Counted from the first letter of the stretch, positions 32,807-41,653 are shown. The stretch: DNA of 64,000 nt from Filimonas effusa (GCF_004118675.1 NZ_SDHZ01000004.1:124001-188000); one strand, 5' to 3'. A program made the numbers and translations. Notes: a model not told the origin generated them from the sequence alone.

Positions 32807-34771
32807 TTACTTCCTCGTAATAATAAATTCGTTCAATTCTGGTGTATTAACCAGCCTCTCCATTTCGCTTTCCCTTATTAATTTCCCGTCTTTTTTGATT
32901 TGTAAGAAGGTGTCCAGGATAATGGCGGAAGAAATATTCTTTTTCGGTAGCTGCTGGTAGTCTGCTTTTTTAATTCTGCCGCTATCGAGTGTAAAGTTTG
33001 AATGGAACATCTTTAGATCAATTCTCTGATCGGGATTGTCTGCCACAACTCCGACGAACTCCCCCGCTGATAAAGTGGATATTACCGACTGAGGTATTGC
33101 ATAATCAAGCTGTTTTGACCGTGTAATTGATGTATCACTGCTATTGATCGCAAGGCTCTCACGGTCTTGCATGATTTTGCCAAAGCGTTCTGATAGGTCT
33201 TTTGCTCCTTGCCCGGCAACCTGACCGGAAATGATGTTTCCGACAATGTTTAATATCACATCTGCCTGCTGCTTGCCGTATGCTGCTACGAGCTGGCTTG
33301 AATCCTGTATCACCATTGTTACTGAAACCAGATAAGACCTGCACACTGCCAAAAATTTGTCCAAATACGGCCATGAAATATTAGCGAACTCCTCTAACAT
33401 GATCGCACAGGGTTGGTCTTCCTGTTCTTTCAGGAGTTTTTGCAGGTTGTTTAAGTACAGAGAAATAATAGGGCTATATATAGATGCCTTCTGCGGATTA
33501 TTGGCGATGCAAACAATTTTCGGCGCTTTCGGGTCATTAATGGTCATTGCAAAATCATCACCAGACAGAACATAATAAAGATTCGGGGTTGCCAGTTTGG
33601 ATAGACCGATAAGCGCCCCCGATACCTGCCCCACAAGCTGCTTGCCTGCATCTTCTTTCATAGCCTGTGTAAACGGTTTAACCATTGCCTGTAGCTGGGG
33701 TTCGGCTGAAAGAATAGAAAACAGTACATCGAAATCGGTCTGGGCCATTTCAATACTATGTGGCAGTGTACAATACTTACCGCCTTTATAGAGGCGGAGA
33801 AACCAGATAATACAGGTAAAAAGGTTGATGGAAGATTCTGCCCAAAAATCAGTTTTTTCCTGCCACTCTGGATTTAATGCTAACAAAATCGTTCTGGATG
33901 CTGAGGCGGCATCTGTAATATCCCGCATGGATTCTTTCATTAAAGGATTACACCGCTGCTGTATTTCATCAAAGTTCAATACATGAAATTCAGGTTCTAC
34001 TTTATACAGGTGTTTGTATTGCAGGTAATAGTTGTAGGCAAAAGCTGTAAGGTCAGGAGCTTTAAAATCATGGATACATAGCCCGTATCCTTTGTAAATG
34101 GCTTGGCGTATTATTTCCATAACCACCCATAGTGTTTTGCCAGATCCGGGCAGGCCCTCTAATAAAATATTACGGAAGGGATTAACAATGGAAACGTGGC
34201 TTTGCCGCTGCTTTCCTTTTAAGTTGTACTGCGCTGGAAAATTAAAGCTGTATTTGTTTTCCAAAAGCCGCTCTTCCTGTGGGAAACTTTGGTTGTCTTT
34301 ATTAAAAATATCCCCTTTCAGTTTTTGCTTTATAATCCGTGTTAGCAAGGTGCCGCCTGTTAAAATGAGTATATAGCCAGCGGCGGTAACGGACATATAA
34401 AGTATGCCCGCAATCACAGCATAGCCTGTAATTAATAGGGCTAACGCACTAATAAAATACAGTAGTGTGCCAGTAATCAGGAAGGCAAGTGCTGTTTGGT
34501 AATTGATCTTTTCTGATTTGCGGCCTTGCGCGCCCAGCAATGAAAGTAGCAGGAAAGCCAAAGATGCAAACTTTGACTTATGGAAGCTGCTGAATAAACC
34601 CGCCTTACTTATGTTGTCTAATATGCGATCCGACAAGCTGGCTGTAAGGTGCCATTCCTTAAATGCGCCGTAGCAGTAAAAGTAAAAATGTATTAGCAGT
34701 ACAATTATGCTTATTGCTCTTGTCAGCTCAATGATTTTCTTTAATCCTATGTCGTTGGTATTATTTTTCAT
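32807..34771 (-). CDS. mobC: Conjugation coupling protein, YWFCY type (VirD4-like)
   Basis: A 654-residue coupling ATPase that brings the relaxase-DNA complex to the secretion channel. The N-terminus has membrane helices and the motif YFYCYGAFKEW, a variant of the YWFCY domain of Bacteroidota coupling proteins. Walker A GLPGSGKT is near residues 205-212, with the Walker B-like AIMLEEFANI and a conserved IQDSSQL later. In Bacteroidota elements this gene is called mobC or traG-like. It follows the relaxase gene by 10 bp. Confidence 0.9.
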   Translation of the reverse strand: MKNNTNDIGLKKIIELTRAISIIVLLIHFYFYCYGAFKEWHLTASLSDRILDNISKAGLFSSFHKSKFASLAFLLLSLLGAQGRKSEKINYQTALAFLITGTLLYFISALALLITGYAVIAGILYMSVTAAGYILILTGGTLLTRIIKQKLKGDIFNKDNQSFPQEERLLENKYSFNFPAQYNLKGKQRQSHVSIVNPFRNILLEGLPGSGKTLWVVMEIIRQAIYKGYGLCIHDFKAPDLTAFAYNYYLQYKHLYKVEPEFHVLNFDEIQQRCNPLMKESMRDITDAASASRTILLALNPEWQEKTDFWAESSINLFTCIIWFLRLYKGGKYCTLPHSIEMAQTDFDVLFSILSAEPQLQAMVKPFTQAMKEDAGKQLVGQVSGALIGLSKLATPNLYYVLSGDDFAMTINDPKAPKIVCIANNPQKASIYSPIISLYLNNLQKLLKEQEDQPCAIMLEEFANISWPYLDKFLAVCRSYLVSVTMVIQDSSQLVAAYGKQQADVILNIVGNIISGQVAGQGAKDLSERFGKIMQDRESLAINSSDTSITRSKQLDYAIPQSVISTLSAGEFVGVVADNPDQRIDLKMFHSNFTLDSGRIKKADYQQLPKKNISSAIILDTFLQIKKDGKLIRESEMERLVNTPELNEFIITRK

Positions 34772-34781
34772 AACAAATGTT

Positions 34782-36173
34782 TTAACGTTCCAATGATTGA
34801 TCCCTGCGCTTTCTATGGTGTTCTTCGTCTTTTTTCAGGTTAATATCCATTGCCTCAGCTCCTGACTGCTGACCTGACAGCTCCTGCATTAAGTTGCCGT
34901 TCTTATGCAATTCTTCCGGTCGGATGGTTTCCTTTTCATGTGCAGCTATAGCAGTTTTTTGCGAATTGGAAGAAGAAGGCATAGGGCTGTTTGATTTGCT
35001 TTTATCCGGTGACTGCGCGGCCTGCTGTTTGGCGGGTGAATTTTCCTTATCCTGATCTTTACCTTTAGTCTGCGCTTGTTCTTTGTTGTTTTCTTTCGCC
35101 AGCGGTTTTTCCTGCTCAACGCCCAGCCGTTCCAAAATGCTTTTGGCTGAATAGCCTGTGCCTAAATCACTACCATTAAACACTGCCTTTTTATCATGGC
35201 TGATAAAGGTGAGGCCATATACAAAACCGGCTTCGGTGCGGCGTACTTCCATCGTTATGCTTTGCTTTTTCAAAGCATCTTTCAACCCTTGTAAGCTGCC
35301 CTGCTTCTGTTTAATATGCCAGTCGATTGCCGTGGTGAAATGCTTTTTATCCTGCGCCCGCGCCAGTTTATTCTCTTTAAACCGCTTTTCTAAATATTCT
35401 AAGGTTGGTTTGCTGTATATGTCGCTCGCTTTAATTTGCTTTCCCTGTTTATGGCCGTTTTCATCCAGCACCCTGTAATAAAGCCCCTTGTTTCTATAGA
35501 CGCGGGAACCCTCTGCCCCCCGATCAGCCATTACATTGTAACTTTTCAGTAACGCATTTAATTCATGGAGTGACGTGTATTTGTATTTATCAATTACATC
35601 GTCAAGTACATTAGTGATACTACGGAGGGTTTCCGATTTTCCGTACTTAACCCTTTCTGAACTTACACGTAATGCCTCTGTACGTTCAATAGCATTTTCT
35701 TTTTTATCTGCTTTGATCAGCCCGTATTTTTCTTCCATTTCCTTACGCACTGGCTCTGAAATTTCTTTCGCCTGATTGTGCGTATTTATACGGGTGCCAT
35801 CATCCCGGATGAGTGTAGATACTATGTGTACATGCGGGTGGCCTGCATCAAAGTGCTGGTAAACTAGAAACGGCTGATTGCCAAAACCCAGCTTTTCCAT
35901 GTACTCCTGACTGAGTGTTTTTAAAAATTCCGGTGTCAGTTTTTCTTTTTCTGATGGATGAAAATTGAGTGATAAATGAATCAGCTTTGTATCGGCTTCG
36001 CTTAAATCCATTAATTTCTGGAAGCGGTTTAGCTTGTCATGTATATTCAATTCATGCGGTCTTTTTAAAAAATTGACCGCATCCAGCAATACAGCTTTGC
36101 CGCTTTGCACCTTTTTTTCATTATAGTTCAACGCCCGTTTTAAGCTGCCGGGGTATTTTATTTGCGGTCGCAT
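34782..36173 (-). CDS. mobB: Relaxase (MOBP-type, Bacteroidota MobB)
   Basis: A 463-residue relaxase that nicks oriT and leads DNA into the recipient. The three-His metal site is QHFDAGHPHVHIV (H107, D109, H112, H114, H116), preceded by the motif IHLSLNFHPSEKEKL near 65-79. Tyr17 in the segment ALNYNEKKV is a possible catalytic tyrosine. A long helical and low-complexity C-terminus (Lys/Glu/Gln-rich) follows residue 250. It overlaps the upstream mobA gene by 16 bp and precedes the coupling gene by 10 bp. Confidence 0.92.
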   Translation of the reverse strand: MRPQIKYPGSLKRALNYNEKKVQSGKAVLLDAVNFLKRPHELNIHDKLNRFQKLMDLSEADTKLIHLSLNFHPSEKEKLTPEFLKTLSQEYMEKLGFGNQPFLVYQHFDAGHPHVHIVSTLIRDDGTRINTHNQAKEISEPVRKEMEEKYGLIKADKKENAIERTEALRVSSERVKYGKSETLRSITNVLDDVIDKYKYTSLHELNALLKSYNVMADRGAEGSRVYRNKGLYYRVLDENGHKQGKQIKASDIYSKPTLEYLEKRFKENKLARAQDKKHFTTAIDWHIKQKQGSLQGLKDALKKQSITMEVRRTEAGFVYGLTFISHDKKAVFNGSDLGTGYSAKSILERLGVEQEKPLAKENNKEQAQTKGKDQDKENSPAKQQAAQSPDKSKSNSPMPSSSNSQKTAIAAHEKETIRPEELHKNGNLMQELSGQQSGAEAMDINLKKDEEHHRKRRDQSLER

Positions 36174-36553
36174 GATTCGTAGATTTGTATAAGTCTCAGG
36201 CGTATATCTTCAACCTTCTGCATGAGTATTTTTTTTGTAGCCTCATTCATCACTACCCATGTTTTTATCTGCGGCACTGTATCTAGTGTATGCAGCTTAT
36301 GTACTGACTGATTGAAGTTGTTGCCGATGGCACTCAACTCTGTTTTAATCAGATTAAGGACAGTTAGTAATTGATCGGTGGACTGATTCCGGTAGTTAAT
36401 AGTAACCGGTTTGTTTAACAAAACCCTCCGTGCATATTCGCTAAGCTTTCGATGCACAGAGGATTTACAGGCAGCTTCTACCTGCTGAAATTCTTCCGGT
36501 TTGAACCGGATAGTAACGCGGCGCGTGTACTTACTTTTTTCAATCTGCTTCAT
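36158..36553 (-). CDS. mobA: Relaxosome accessory protein (RHH, Bacteroidota MobA)
   Basis: A 131-residue protein. The N-terminus is ribbon-helix-helix-like (RRVTIRFKPEEFQQVEAACKSS, LSEYARRVLL), the middle has LLTVLNLIKTELSAIGNNFNQSVHKL, and a helical tail follows. This matches the MobC/MobA accessory proteins that bind oriT with the relaxase. First gene of the mob operon, transcribed leftward away from the structured region at 36.6-37.1 kb. Confidence 0.88.
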   Translation of the reverse strand: MKQIEKSKYTRRVTIRFKPEEFQQVEAACKSSVHRKLSEYARRVLLNKPVTINYRNQSTDQLLTVLNLIKTELSAIGNNFNQSVHKLHTLDTVPQIKTWVVMNEATKKILMQKVEDIRLRLIQIYESCDRK

Positions 36554-37100
36554 AGTCTCTCTTCACTTTTTAATAGTACATACTGCGGCAATGCCGCTGT
36601 TTTATTGGCAGCACGCAGTGACTGCTTTTCCCCCGCCGACTTCGGAGGCATCAGGGGGCGAGGTCGATTGGAGGACTTGTCCGACAATTGTACACCTCGC
36701 CCGTTGCAATTCTGGCAACGTGGCACTGGCGCACAGGTGTTGATGGTGCGGTCTCCACTGCCAGGCTATGCACTACTGCCTGCTGCTGACTATCGCCCTG
36801 CATGGCGATAGTTGCCACTGCTGCTGTTGTGATCTGTAGTAGGAAACTTATGGGAGGGCATCCGATGATTCGCTTTGCCAATTGTCCCGTATTTAAATGC
36901 CTGCCCAACTAAAGAAGCCATCCCCGTAAGCCGGGTGATAGCCCTCTGCCGATCTGTGTAATAGGGGTGGCCTTATATGGGTACTGATTAGCTGCCAGCG
37001 GCCCTTTTGCGGCTGCGTGTCAGCCCCTTTTTTTCCTCCGGAAAAAAAGGGGCTGGATAGTTTTCTGAATAACATACGCTTCATTTTCTGTTTCACAATT
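36554..37100. other. Candidate oriT region (hairpin-rich, gene-free)
   Basis: Gene-free 547 bp upstream of mobA, more GC-rich than its surroundings. Hairpins seen: GCGGC-AAT-GCCGC (36575-36587), GTTGC-N7-GCAAC (near 36703), ACTATCGCC-N6-GGCGATAGT (36789-36812, perfect), and a 16-bp perfect hairpin with a 3-nt loop (37021-37055; arm CAGCCCC-T7-CC). Upstream of the relaxosome gene is the usual place for oriT in this class. The exact nick site cannot be read. Two minus-strand frames here (36651-36908, 36893-37096) look spurious. Confidence 0.5.
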
Positions 37101-37227
37101 CAGTTGAAAGAAGTATTAAAAGTACCCAGCAAAAGAATGTCAGACAAGATGTGTGTAATAGGGACAGCTTATCAGAGTACTGATAAAATAGCCCGATAAA
37201 AGCATAACTTTATACAAAGCAAACACA

Positions 37228-37332
37228 ATGGTTTTTCAAATAATAACAGTTGCTATAATCATCCTTTTGTTTTGGCTGCACGAAAAGCAGAAAAAGAAAA
37301 GCGCCCTAAAATCGAATTTACGCTTTATATAG
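37228..37332 (+). CDS. Small single-helix membrane peptide, 34 residues
   Basis: ATG at 37228, stop at 37330-37332, MVFQIITVAIIILLFWLHEK then a Lys-rich tail of 14 residues. The hydrophobic stretch VAIIILLFWL (residues 8-17) fits a membrane helix with a positive end, as in small toxin-like or regulatory membrane peptides. The 5' side has TAACTTTA near the -7 position. Nothing else occupies 37101-37476. Recognition is structural only, so confidence is moderate. Confidence 0.4.
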   Translation: MVFQIITVAIIILLFWLHEKQKKKSALKSNLRFI

Positions 37333-37476
37333 CCCTGTAGGTTTTGTGTCTGGCGACGTTACTGAAAGAGTATTTATAGCAAGAAATAAAAAGGATGCAA
37401 TCTTTTTTATATGAGTTTTTTGAGCGAAACAAGGAAGGGATAGTAGTACTAACCTGCTTGGTTTAAAAAGGAAGAT

Positions 37477-38184
37477 ATGGCAGAGAATTTAGAAAGTAAT
37501 GAATCTTTATCATCTCAGATTAAGAAGAGTATCATTGAAAAGAACTTAGATACTGGGTTGGATTATGCTGAATTAGGGCTGGATAGTTTTATTGCAGATG
37601 GCGTTTTGAAAGAAATACCTATTGTGAAAACCATTATGGGATTTGCCGGAACCGGACTAAAAATTAAGGAGGCTTTTTTTGCAAAAAAGATACTTACGTT
37701 TCTCTCAACTTTCCATGCAGGAAAATTGAGTGATGAAAAAATGGTTGATTTTCGGATAAGGATGGAAGATGACCAAAAGTACAGAGAGGAGGTGCTGGAA
37801 ATTGTAATGGTCTACATAGACCGATTTATGGAGGTAAAGCAGGCTGAGATATTTGCAAATTTGTTCCAAGCACATCTGAATGGACGAATCGAATGGGATT
37901 TTTTACGTACGTTACTTTTTTCTCTTCAACAACTCAATGTTGGGGCCTTGCCCGAGTTGGTTAAGATTTCTGAGCAGGCAGCAAAATCAGCTAATACAAG
38001 AGGTTTTGTAATCGAAATGCACGCCCCAAATACATATATATCGGCATTAGTTGCCGCTGGATTGGGGCAGCAGGTTGGGAATTACGTTAAAGGGAATAGG
38101 GCTGCATTCTTTCTATACAGATATGGCATACTTGCGGATATAAATTACGAGCTTACGGTAGATCAGGCTAAGAATATGAATTGA
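37477..38184 (+). CDS. Unknown helical protein, defence-associated type
   Basis: A 235-residue protein with a weakly hydrophobic stretch at residues 40-63 (ADGVLKEIPIVKTIMGFAGT) and otherwise soluble helices (KAGRIR-like acidic/basic patterns, EEVLEIVMVYIDRFMEVKQAEIFANLFQAHLNG). The plan, a short membrane-proximal helix followed by a helical body of this kind, recalls the hypothetical proteins often near phage-defence genes and the Abi-alpha-like protein at 28303. I cannot name a family. The next gene starts 1 bp after its stop. Confidence 0.6.
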   Translation: MAENLESNESLSSQIKKSIIEKNLDTGLDYAELGLDSFIADGVLKEIPIVKTIMGFAGTGLKIKEAFFAKKILTFLSTFHAGKLSDEKMVDFRIRMEDDQKYREEVLEIVMVYIDRFMEVKQAEIFANLFQAHLNGRIEWDFLRTLLFSLQQLNVGALPELVKISEQAAKSANTRGFVIEMHAPNTYISALVAAGLGQQVGNYVKGNRAAFFLYRYGILADINYELTVDQAKNMN

Positions 38185-38185
38185 T

Positions 38186-38509
38186 ATGAACAGCTACCAT
38201 AATTTTATATTACAATTCAGGGAAGAGTTAATCAGGGTGCTGGCGCTTGCTGATGGGAATTATGAACTTTCTTTTTGGGACTGTGGTAAGCAAATAATTT
38301 GCTGTTCGCATGATGATGAACAGGCGGAGTATTGGTGTTTTCTGGATGAAAGCGATAGTGAAACAGCGGCAGAAATAGGCAACCTTATAATCGCCAACTT
38401 TGATAAATTGAATGAAGGGTATAAAGAGCCGGTTATTTATTGTAGAACATATCCCAGTCGGATGAATAGCCGTCGTATTTTCTGCGAGACAATGCCGGTA
38501 CGAGTGTAG
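38186..38509 (+). CDS. Hypothetical protein
   Basis: A 107-residue acidic protein, MNSYHNFILQFREELIRVLAL at its start and no known motif. It follows the preceding gene with 1 bp between stop and start, which points to translational coupling. Its last 77 bp overlap the 3' end of the convergent HNH gene, a rather large overlap. It could be a specificity or immunity partner of the upstream protein. Confidence 0.6.
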   Translation: MNSYHNFILQFREELIRVLALADGNYELSFWDCGKQIICCSHDDEQAEYWCFLDESDSETAAEIGNLIIANFDKLNEGYKEPVIYCRTYPSRMNSRRIFCETMPVRV

Positions 38510-39434
38510 TTAGGCTTATTTCTAGTTGCTTTGTATCACTATGTATTAAATTTAATTTTGATAAATCTTGCCAGCCATTTGCATGTGGAATAATCACGGA
38601 GGCTATACATTCATACTTGTTTTCTTTAAGATTCATAGGGATATTAACTAAGAAGCTTTGAAATTCGACTGGTTTTCGGAAGAAGCTAACTCCTTTAGGC
38701 ACGCGTTTCAAATCTTCTTCTGAATCAAAGATTAAAAAAGGAATTTTAGAGAATGGATATTCTACCTCATCCCGCCATACCTTTCTTATCATTTCGCCGG
38801 TATTGGAGTATATGAACTCATAACCCCATTGATTAAAACATGCCAAGTATGCAGCTTTCAGAAAAGCTTTCGTCACATTTTTTTGATCAATTTTGGGGAT
38901 AGTCAGTTGAACTTCCCAATCTTCACGTTTATCTAATGTATCTAACCACTCGTCAAGAAATGGAATTTTACTTTTGTCGTTTGGCTTGAAGTTTATTCTT
39001 AATTCACCACTTTCGTCTATTATGATGTGCGATTTGTATTTGCCCTTAACGCCCTTAATTTCCGACTTTGTTTTTAATGTGGAGTTTGGTATTTTTCTGT
39101 GGAAGCCTGCAAAATGCAAAAAATCCTCCGTGATGAAATCAAAAAGTCCACCAGCATTATTGTTGCAGGTTTTGCAAACTAATCCCTTCAAATCTCCTCC
39201 CACATTTTTAGGGGGGAAGTGATCTAGGCTAAACTCGGCAGTACATGACCAACCTTCTTTGAAAAAAATCATGTGGTTTTCCACACAAATGGGGCAGATA
39301 TAGCAGAAGTAGTCAGGGATGACTCCGGGTGTACGAAAAAATCGGCTTTCGTACTTGTATGAAAAATGCTTAAGTGAACCGGAGAACATTTTTATGTATG
39401 TTCCAATCATTTCTTTTGAAACTCCAAGCCTCAT
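38433..39434 (-). CDS. HNH endonuclease-domain protein
   Basis: A 333-residue protein. Zinc-binding knuckles CYICPIC near residues 44-50 and LVCKTCNNNAGG near 85-96 surround the nuclease core TAEFSLDHFPPKNVGGDL, giving the His-Asn-His/ββα-metal arrangement (D-H, then N). The remaining 230 residues are unrecognised beta/alpha sequence with many aromatics, perhaps a DNA-reading domain. Such HNH plus large-domain proteins are frequent in restriction-like and homing cargo of mobile elements. The C-terminus overlaps the convergent gene. Confidence 0.82.
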   Translation of the reverse strand: MRLGVSKEMIGTYIKMFSGSLKHFSYKYESRFFRTPGVIPDYFCYICPICVENHMIFFKEGWSCTAEFSLDHFPPKNVGGDLKGLVCKTCNNNAGGLFDFITEDFLHFAGFHRKIPNSTLKTKSEIKGVKGKYKSHIIIDESGELRINFKPNDKSKIPFLDEWLDTLDKREDWEVQLTIPKIDQKNVTKAFLKAAYLACFNQWGYEFIYSNTGEMIRKVWRDEVEYPFSKIPFLIFDSEEDLKRVPKGVSFFRKPVEFQSFLVNIPMNLKENKYECIASVIIPHANGWQDLSKLNLIHSDTKQLEISLTTLVPALSRRKYDGYSSDWDMFYNK

Positions 39435-39520
39435 GTTATTTTTTTTGCAGCTTAACTAAGTTACGACTACTTTGATTGATCGATGAAAAAAAGCGGCCGA
39501 ACGAATCGTGGCGCTTTAGT

Positions 39521-39886
39521 CTACATTGTATGGGAGCTGATAGCCGCATCGCACCATGCTATTATTTCCGGTGCAATTTCAAAATTATAGTCATGGCTAA
39601 AAAGCGCCTGATTGTATTCTTCGACCTCATTCCTATTATCCCGCGTAGGGTTGTCTAATATCCAAGTATCTTCTAAGATGCGCAGATAAAACTGGATTGT
39701 TCCCTGTTCGGGGTGCGGCATAGTTACTATGTAGCGGCTGGTAAAATTCAGTTTGTCATTATAGATTACAGCTTCGGGGCAGAAGGCAGCATAGTAAATG
39801 TTGCCGTCCTTCTCGTATGGCTTAATGAATGCCTGACAGGCATAATCAAATGTATTTTCGCTTACCAGTTTTATGACTTCAGCCAT
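39521..39886 (-). CDS. Hypothetical protein
   Basis: A 121-residue protein of unknown function. Sequence begins MAEVIKLVSENTFDYACQAF and is rich in aromatic residues without a recognisable motif. It lies 83 bp after the broken SRAP gene and 85 bp before the HNH gene, all on the same strand. A conserved ICE accessory protein is likely but unproven. Confidence 0.55.
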   Translation of the reverse strand: MAEVIKLVSENTFDYACQAFIKPYEKDGNIYYAAFCPEAVIYNDKLNFTSRYIVTMPHPEQGTIQFYLRILEDTWILDNPTRDNRNEVEEYNQALFSHDYNFEIAPEIIAWCDAAISSHTM

Positions 39887-39969
39887 ATCGTAATTTTTAA
39901 AAAATTTGTTTTAATAAGGGTCGGCAGTGCCTAATGCCGGTTCATTCCATTCAAATAAAGCGCTTTTAC

Positions 39970-40317
39970 CTAGTCCGTCCGAAGGGGCTTTGTACCCCTG
40001 ATGGTGTAAACCGATCTGTAGGCAAGTTCGTCAGATGGCATTTCATAATTCAATAGCTCTTGGTACTTGTCTAACAACAATTCATCATTTAACCATTGCT
40101 GTGATTGCTCGAACGGCAGAAATAAAGGCATGCGCCATTTGTTGTCCTCCACTGTTATGGATTTGCTTCATTAAGGAATTAGCCCCCTCCGTGTTATCAG
40201 GCCAAATGTCTTATGCGTAGTAATCAGGCCGGTTTCAGTGTCTGCCACATCTGCTACTGAGTACAGGCCCGGCAGAAAGAATGGCTGTTGATTACAAGGA
40301 CATACCAAATATGGTAT
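39970..40317 (-). pseudogene. SRAP (SOS response-associated peptidase, YedK-like) pseudogene
   Basis: Only the second half of the SRAP fold remains, in three reading-frame pieces. Reading from the right: IPYLVCPCNQQPFFLPGLYS and TGLITTHKTFGLIT, then a frame change inside ACGGAGGGGGCT, then ANSLMKQIHNSGG, then a second frame change, then NKWRMPLFLPFEQSQQWL and VYTIRGTKPL. These match, in order, the SRAP strands that follow the catalytic cysteine and the MPVIL motif. The catalytic N-terminus is absent. Intact members form covalent links to abasic sites in single-stranded DNA. Confidence 0.82.
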
Positions 40318-40480
40318 TGATAGGCTATTTCTAGTATGGCATTGTGAAGTTGAACTAACGGTTTTAATATTTATGGGGTGTTTTTAAGGGCCTTTTAAAA
40401 AAGCTCAAAAGCGAATGTTCTTCCTTTGCATACAGATAGCTATCCCAAAAAATTACATTCCATTTTCAAAAAATTATTGC

Positions 40481-40771
40481 ATGAAAACATTAGTATTAAT
40501 TGCAGGTATGTTACTTGGTTCCGCAGTTGGCAGCACCATTAAGGCTCAAAAAACAGGATTATGTACCGGGATGAATGAAAATGCCGCAGCTGGTAAAACT
40601 GTTGAAAAATCAACAGGTGGTTTTAATCCTGACAAAATGGATAGATTGAAAACAGACGGTTTTCGAGAAAGTATTTGTAAGAGTAGAGAGCCAAAGGAAA
40701 GGCCGTCAACTGAAAGAGAGGCACCTGTACGTGAACCGCGGGAAAGACCGGAGCGTGGTAGAATGAATTAA
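40481..40771 (+). CDS. Small secreted charged protein
   Basis: About 96 residues from the ATG at 40481, which opens a signal peptide MKTLVLIAGMLLGSAVGSTIKA; an upstream start at 40415 is possible but would destroy it. The mature protein ends in an Arg/Glu/Pro-rich tail (PKERPSTEREAPVREPRERPERGR). I do not recognise a family. A terminator hairpin follows at 40795. Single-gene unit in the second cargo block. Confidence 0.55.
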   Translation: MKTLVLIAGMLLGSAVGSTIKAQKTGLCTGMNENAAAGKTVEKSTGGFNPDKMDRLKTDGFRESICKSREPKERPSTEREAPVREPRERPERGRMN

Positions 40772-40794
40772 GATTCAGTTTGCCCTATGTAAAT

Positions 40795-40823
40795 AAGAAG
40801 AGTCTCAACTGAGGCTCTTCTTT
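40795..40823 (+). terminator. Rho-independent terminator
   Basis: Stem AAGAAGAG / CTCTTCTT with a central CTCA-ACT-GAG extension, followed by TTTG, 24 bp after the stop of the small secreted protein gene. Confidence 0.75.
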
Positions 40824-40852
40824 GTAGTGTCGTTGCTATTGCTTTATAATGA

Positions 40853-41329
40853 TTATCCTTTTAGAACCTTACTGTTGTTGCGTGCTGTAATCTGTTCGCT
40901 GCCATACTTGGCTTTAATTTCATCAAGGCTTTTATTAGTCCCCCTTTTCTTGTATTCGTCCGGACTGTAGTACCATACTTTCTTTTTACCGTGATAGGTT
41001 AATTCCGCTGTGCTCAATTCTTTGCGTACGGGGTAAGTGTTACCACTTATCCACAGCCAACGGCCTACCAGTTCAATGACGATACCGGGGAGGTTGATAA
41101 TGGCTTCTATAATCTGGCGGTATTCTTCTGATAGTCTTATTTCTTCGTCTGCCTCTGCATCTGACATGCTCGCACCTTTAGCAATGACTGCACAGGCATA
41201 CGCGTATTCTGTATTAATTGCCTGCATGGTAGCTGTATCACCTCCCGCGTCCGGGTGATTCTCTTTGGCTAATTTTTTATAAAGTGCTTTTACTTCTTCT
41301 AAGGTTTGACATTCATTAAAGTATTTCAT
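40853..41329 (-). CDS. J-domain (DnaJ-like) protein
   Basis: A 158-residue protein whose first 60 residues are a J domain, with the HPD motif in KENHPDAGGDTATMQAINTEYAYA. The C-terminal part (LVGRWLWISGNTYPVRKEL, then a segment with many Lys/Tyr) is typical of a family of short J-domain proteins on Bacteroidota conjugative elements; its role there is not known. It may recruit DnaK to a conjugation or replication step. No DnaA-box function is implied by the TTATCCACA at 41047. Confidence 0.85.
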   Translation of the reverse strand: MKYFNECQTLEEVKALYKKLAKENHPDAGGDTATMQAINTEYAYACAVIAKGASMSDAEADEEIRLSEEYRQIIEAIINLPGIVIELVGRWLWISGNTYPVRKELSTAELTYHGKKKVWYYSPDEYKKRGTNKSLDEIKAKYGSEQITARNNSKVLKG

Positions 41330-41374
41330 AGTATATTATTTTAGTTATGATGAAAGTGTGATAGTGCAGGTGTG

Positions 41375-41575
41375 TTATTTTTTAAACAGGGTAAGGCTTT
41401 GAGGATTTGCCATGTGTTGCCTGTTTCTATGTTTCTTTACAAGGCGGAACACGACTATATCTTCATTGAGATAAATAGCCCATGCGGATAAAAGGGAACG
41501 GGAGCGGTTATACTTTTTACTGCGTTGTAGTTCCCAAGAAAGTGACATTACGGTGTTAAGAATCTGATTTGCCAT
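41375..41575 (-). CDS. Small hypothetical ICE protein
   Basis: A 66-residue basic protein, MANQILNTVMSLSWELQRSK then SLLSAWAIYLNEDIVVFRLVKKHR. The pattern of a W..QR stretch, an A/AWA helix and a basic end resembles short conserved Bacteroidota plasmid/ICE proteins, but I cannot name it. A candidate promoter lies on its 5' side in the structured region at 41654. Confidence 0.5.
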   Translation of the reverse strand: MANQILNTVMSLSWELQRSKKYNRSRSLLSAWAIYLNEDIVVFRLVKKHRNRQHMANPQSLTLFKK

Positions 41576-41653
41576 GACGCTAACTTTTAGGTGTTTTAAT
41601 AATTGTGAATCATTCGGCTACGCCTCATTCACATACCGATAGCGACTAGCAAA

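Noticed and set aside
36651-37096. Two minus-strand frames of 67-85 codons in the candidate oriT region
   Set aside because: They overlap each other, cross strong hairpins and contain no protein-like pattern.
41047-41055. A TTATCCACA DnaA-box sequence
   Set aside because: It is a single copy inside the J-domain gene, with no AT-rich region or other boxes nearby, so it is treated as chance.
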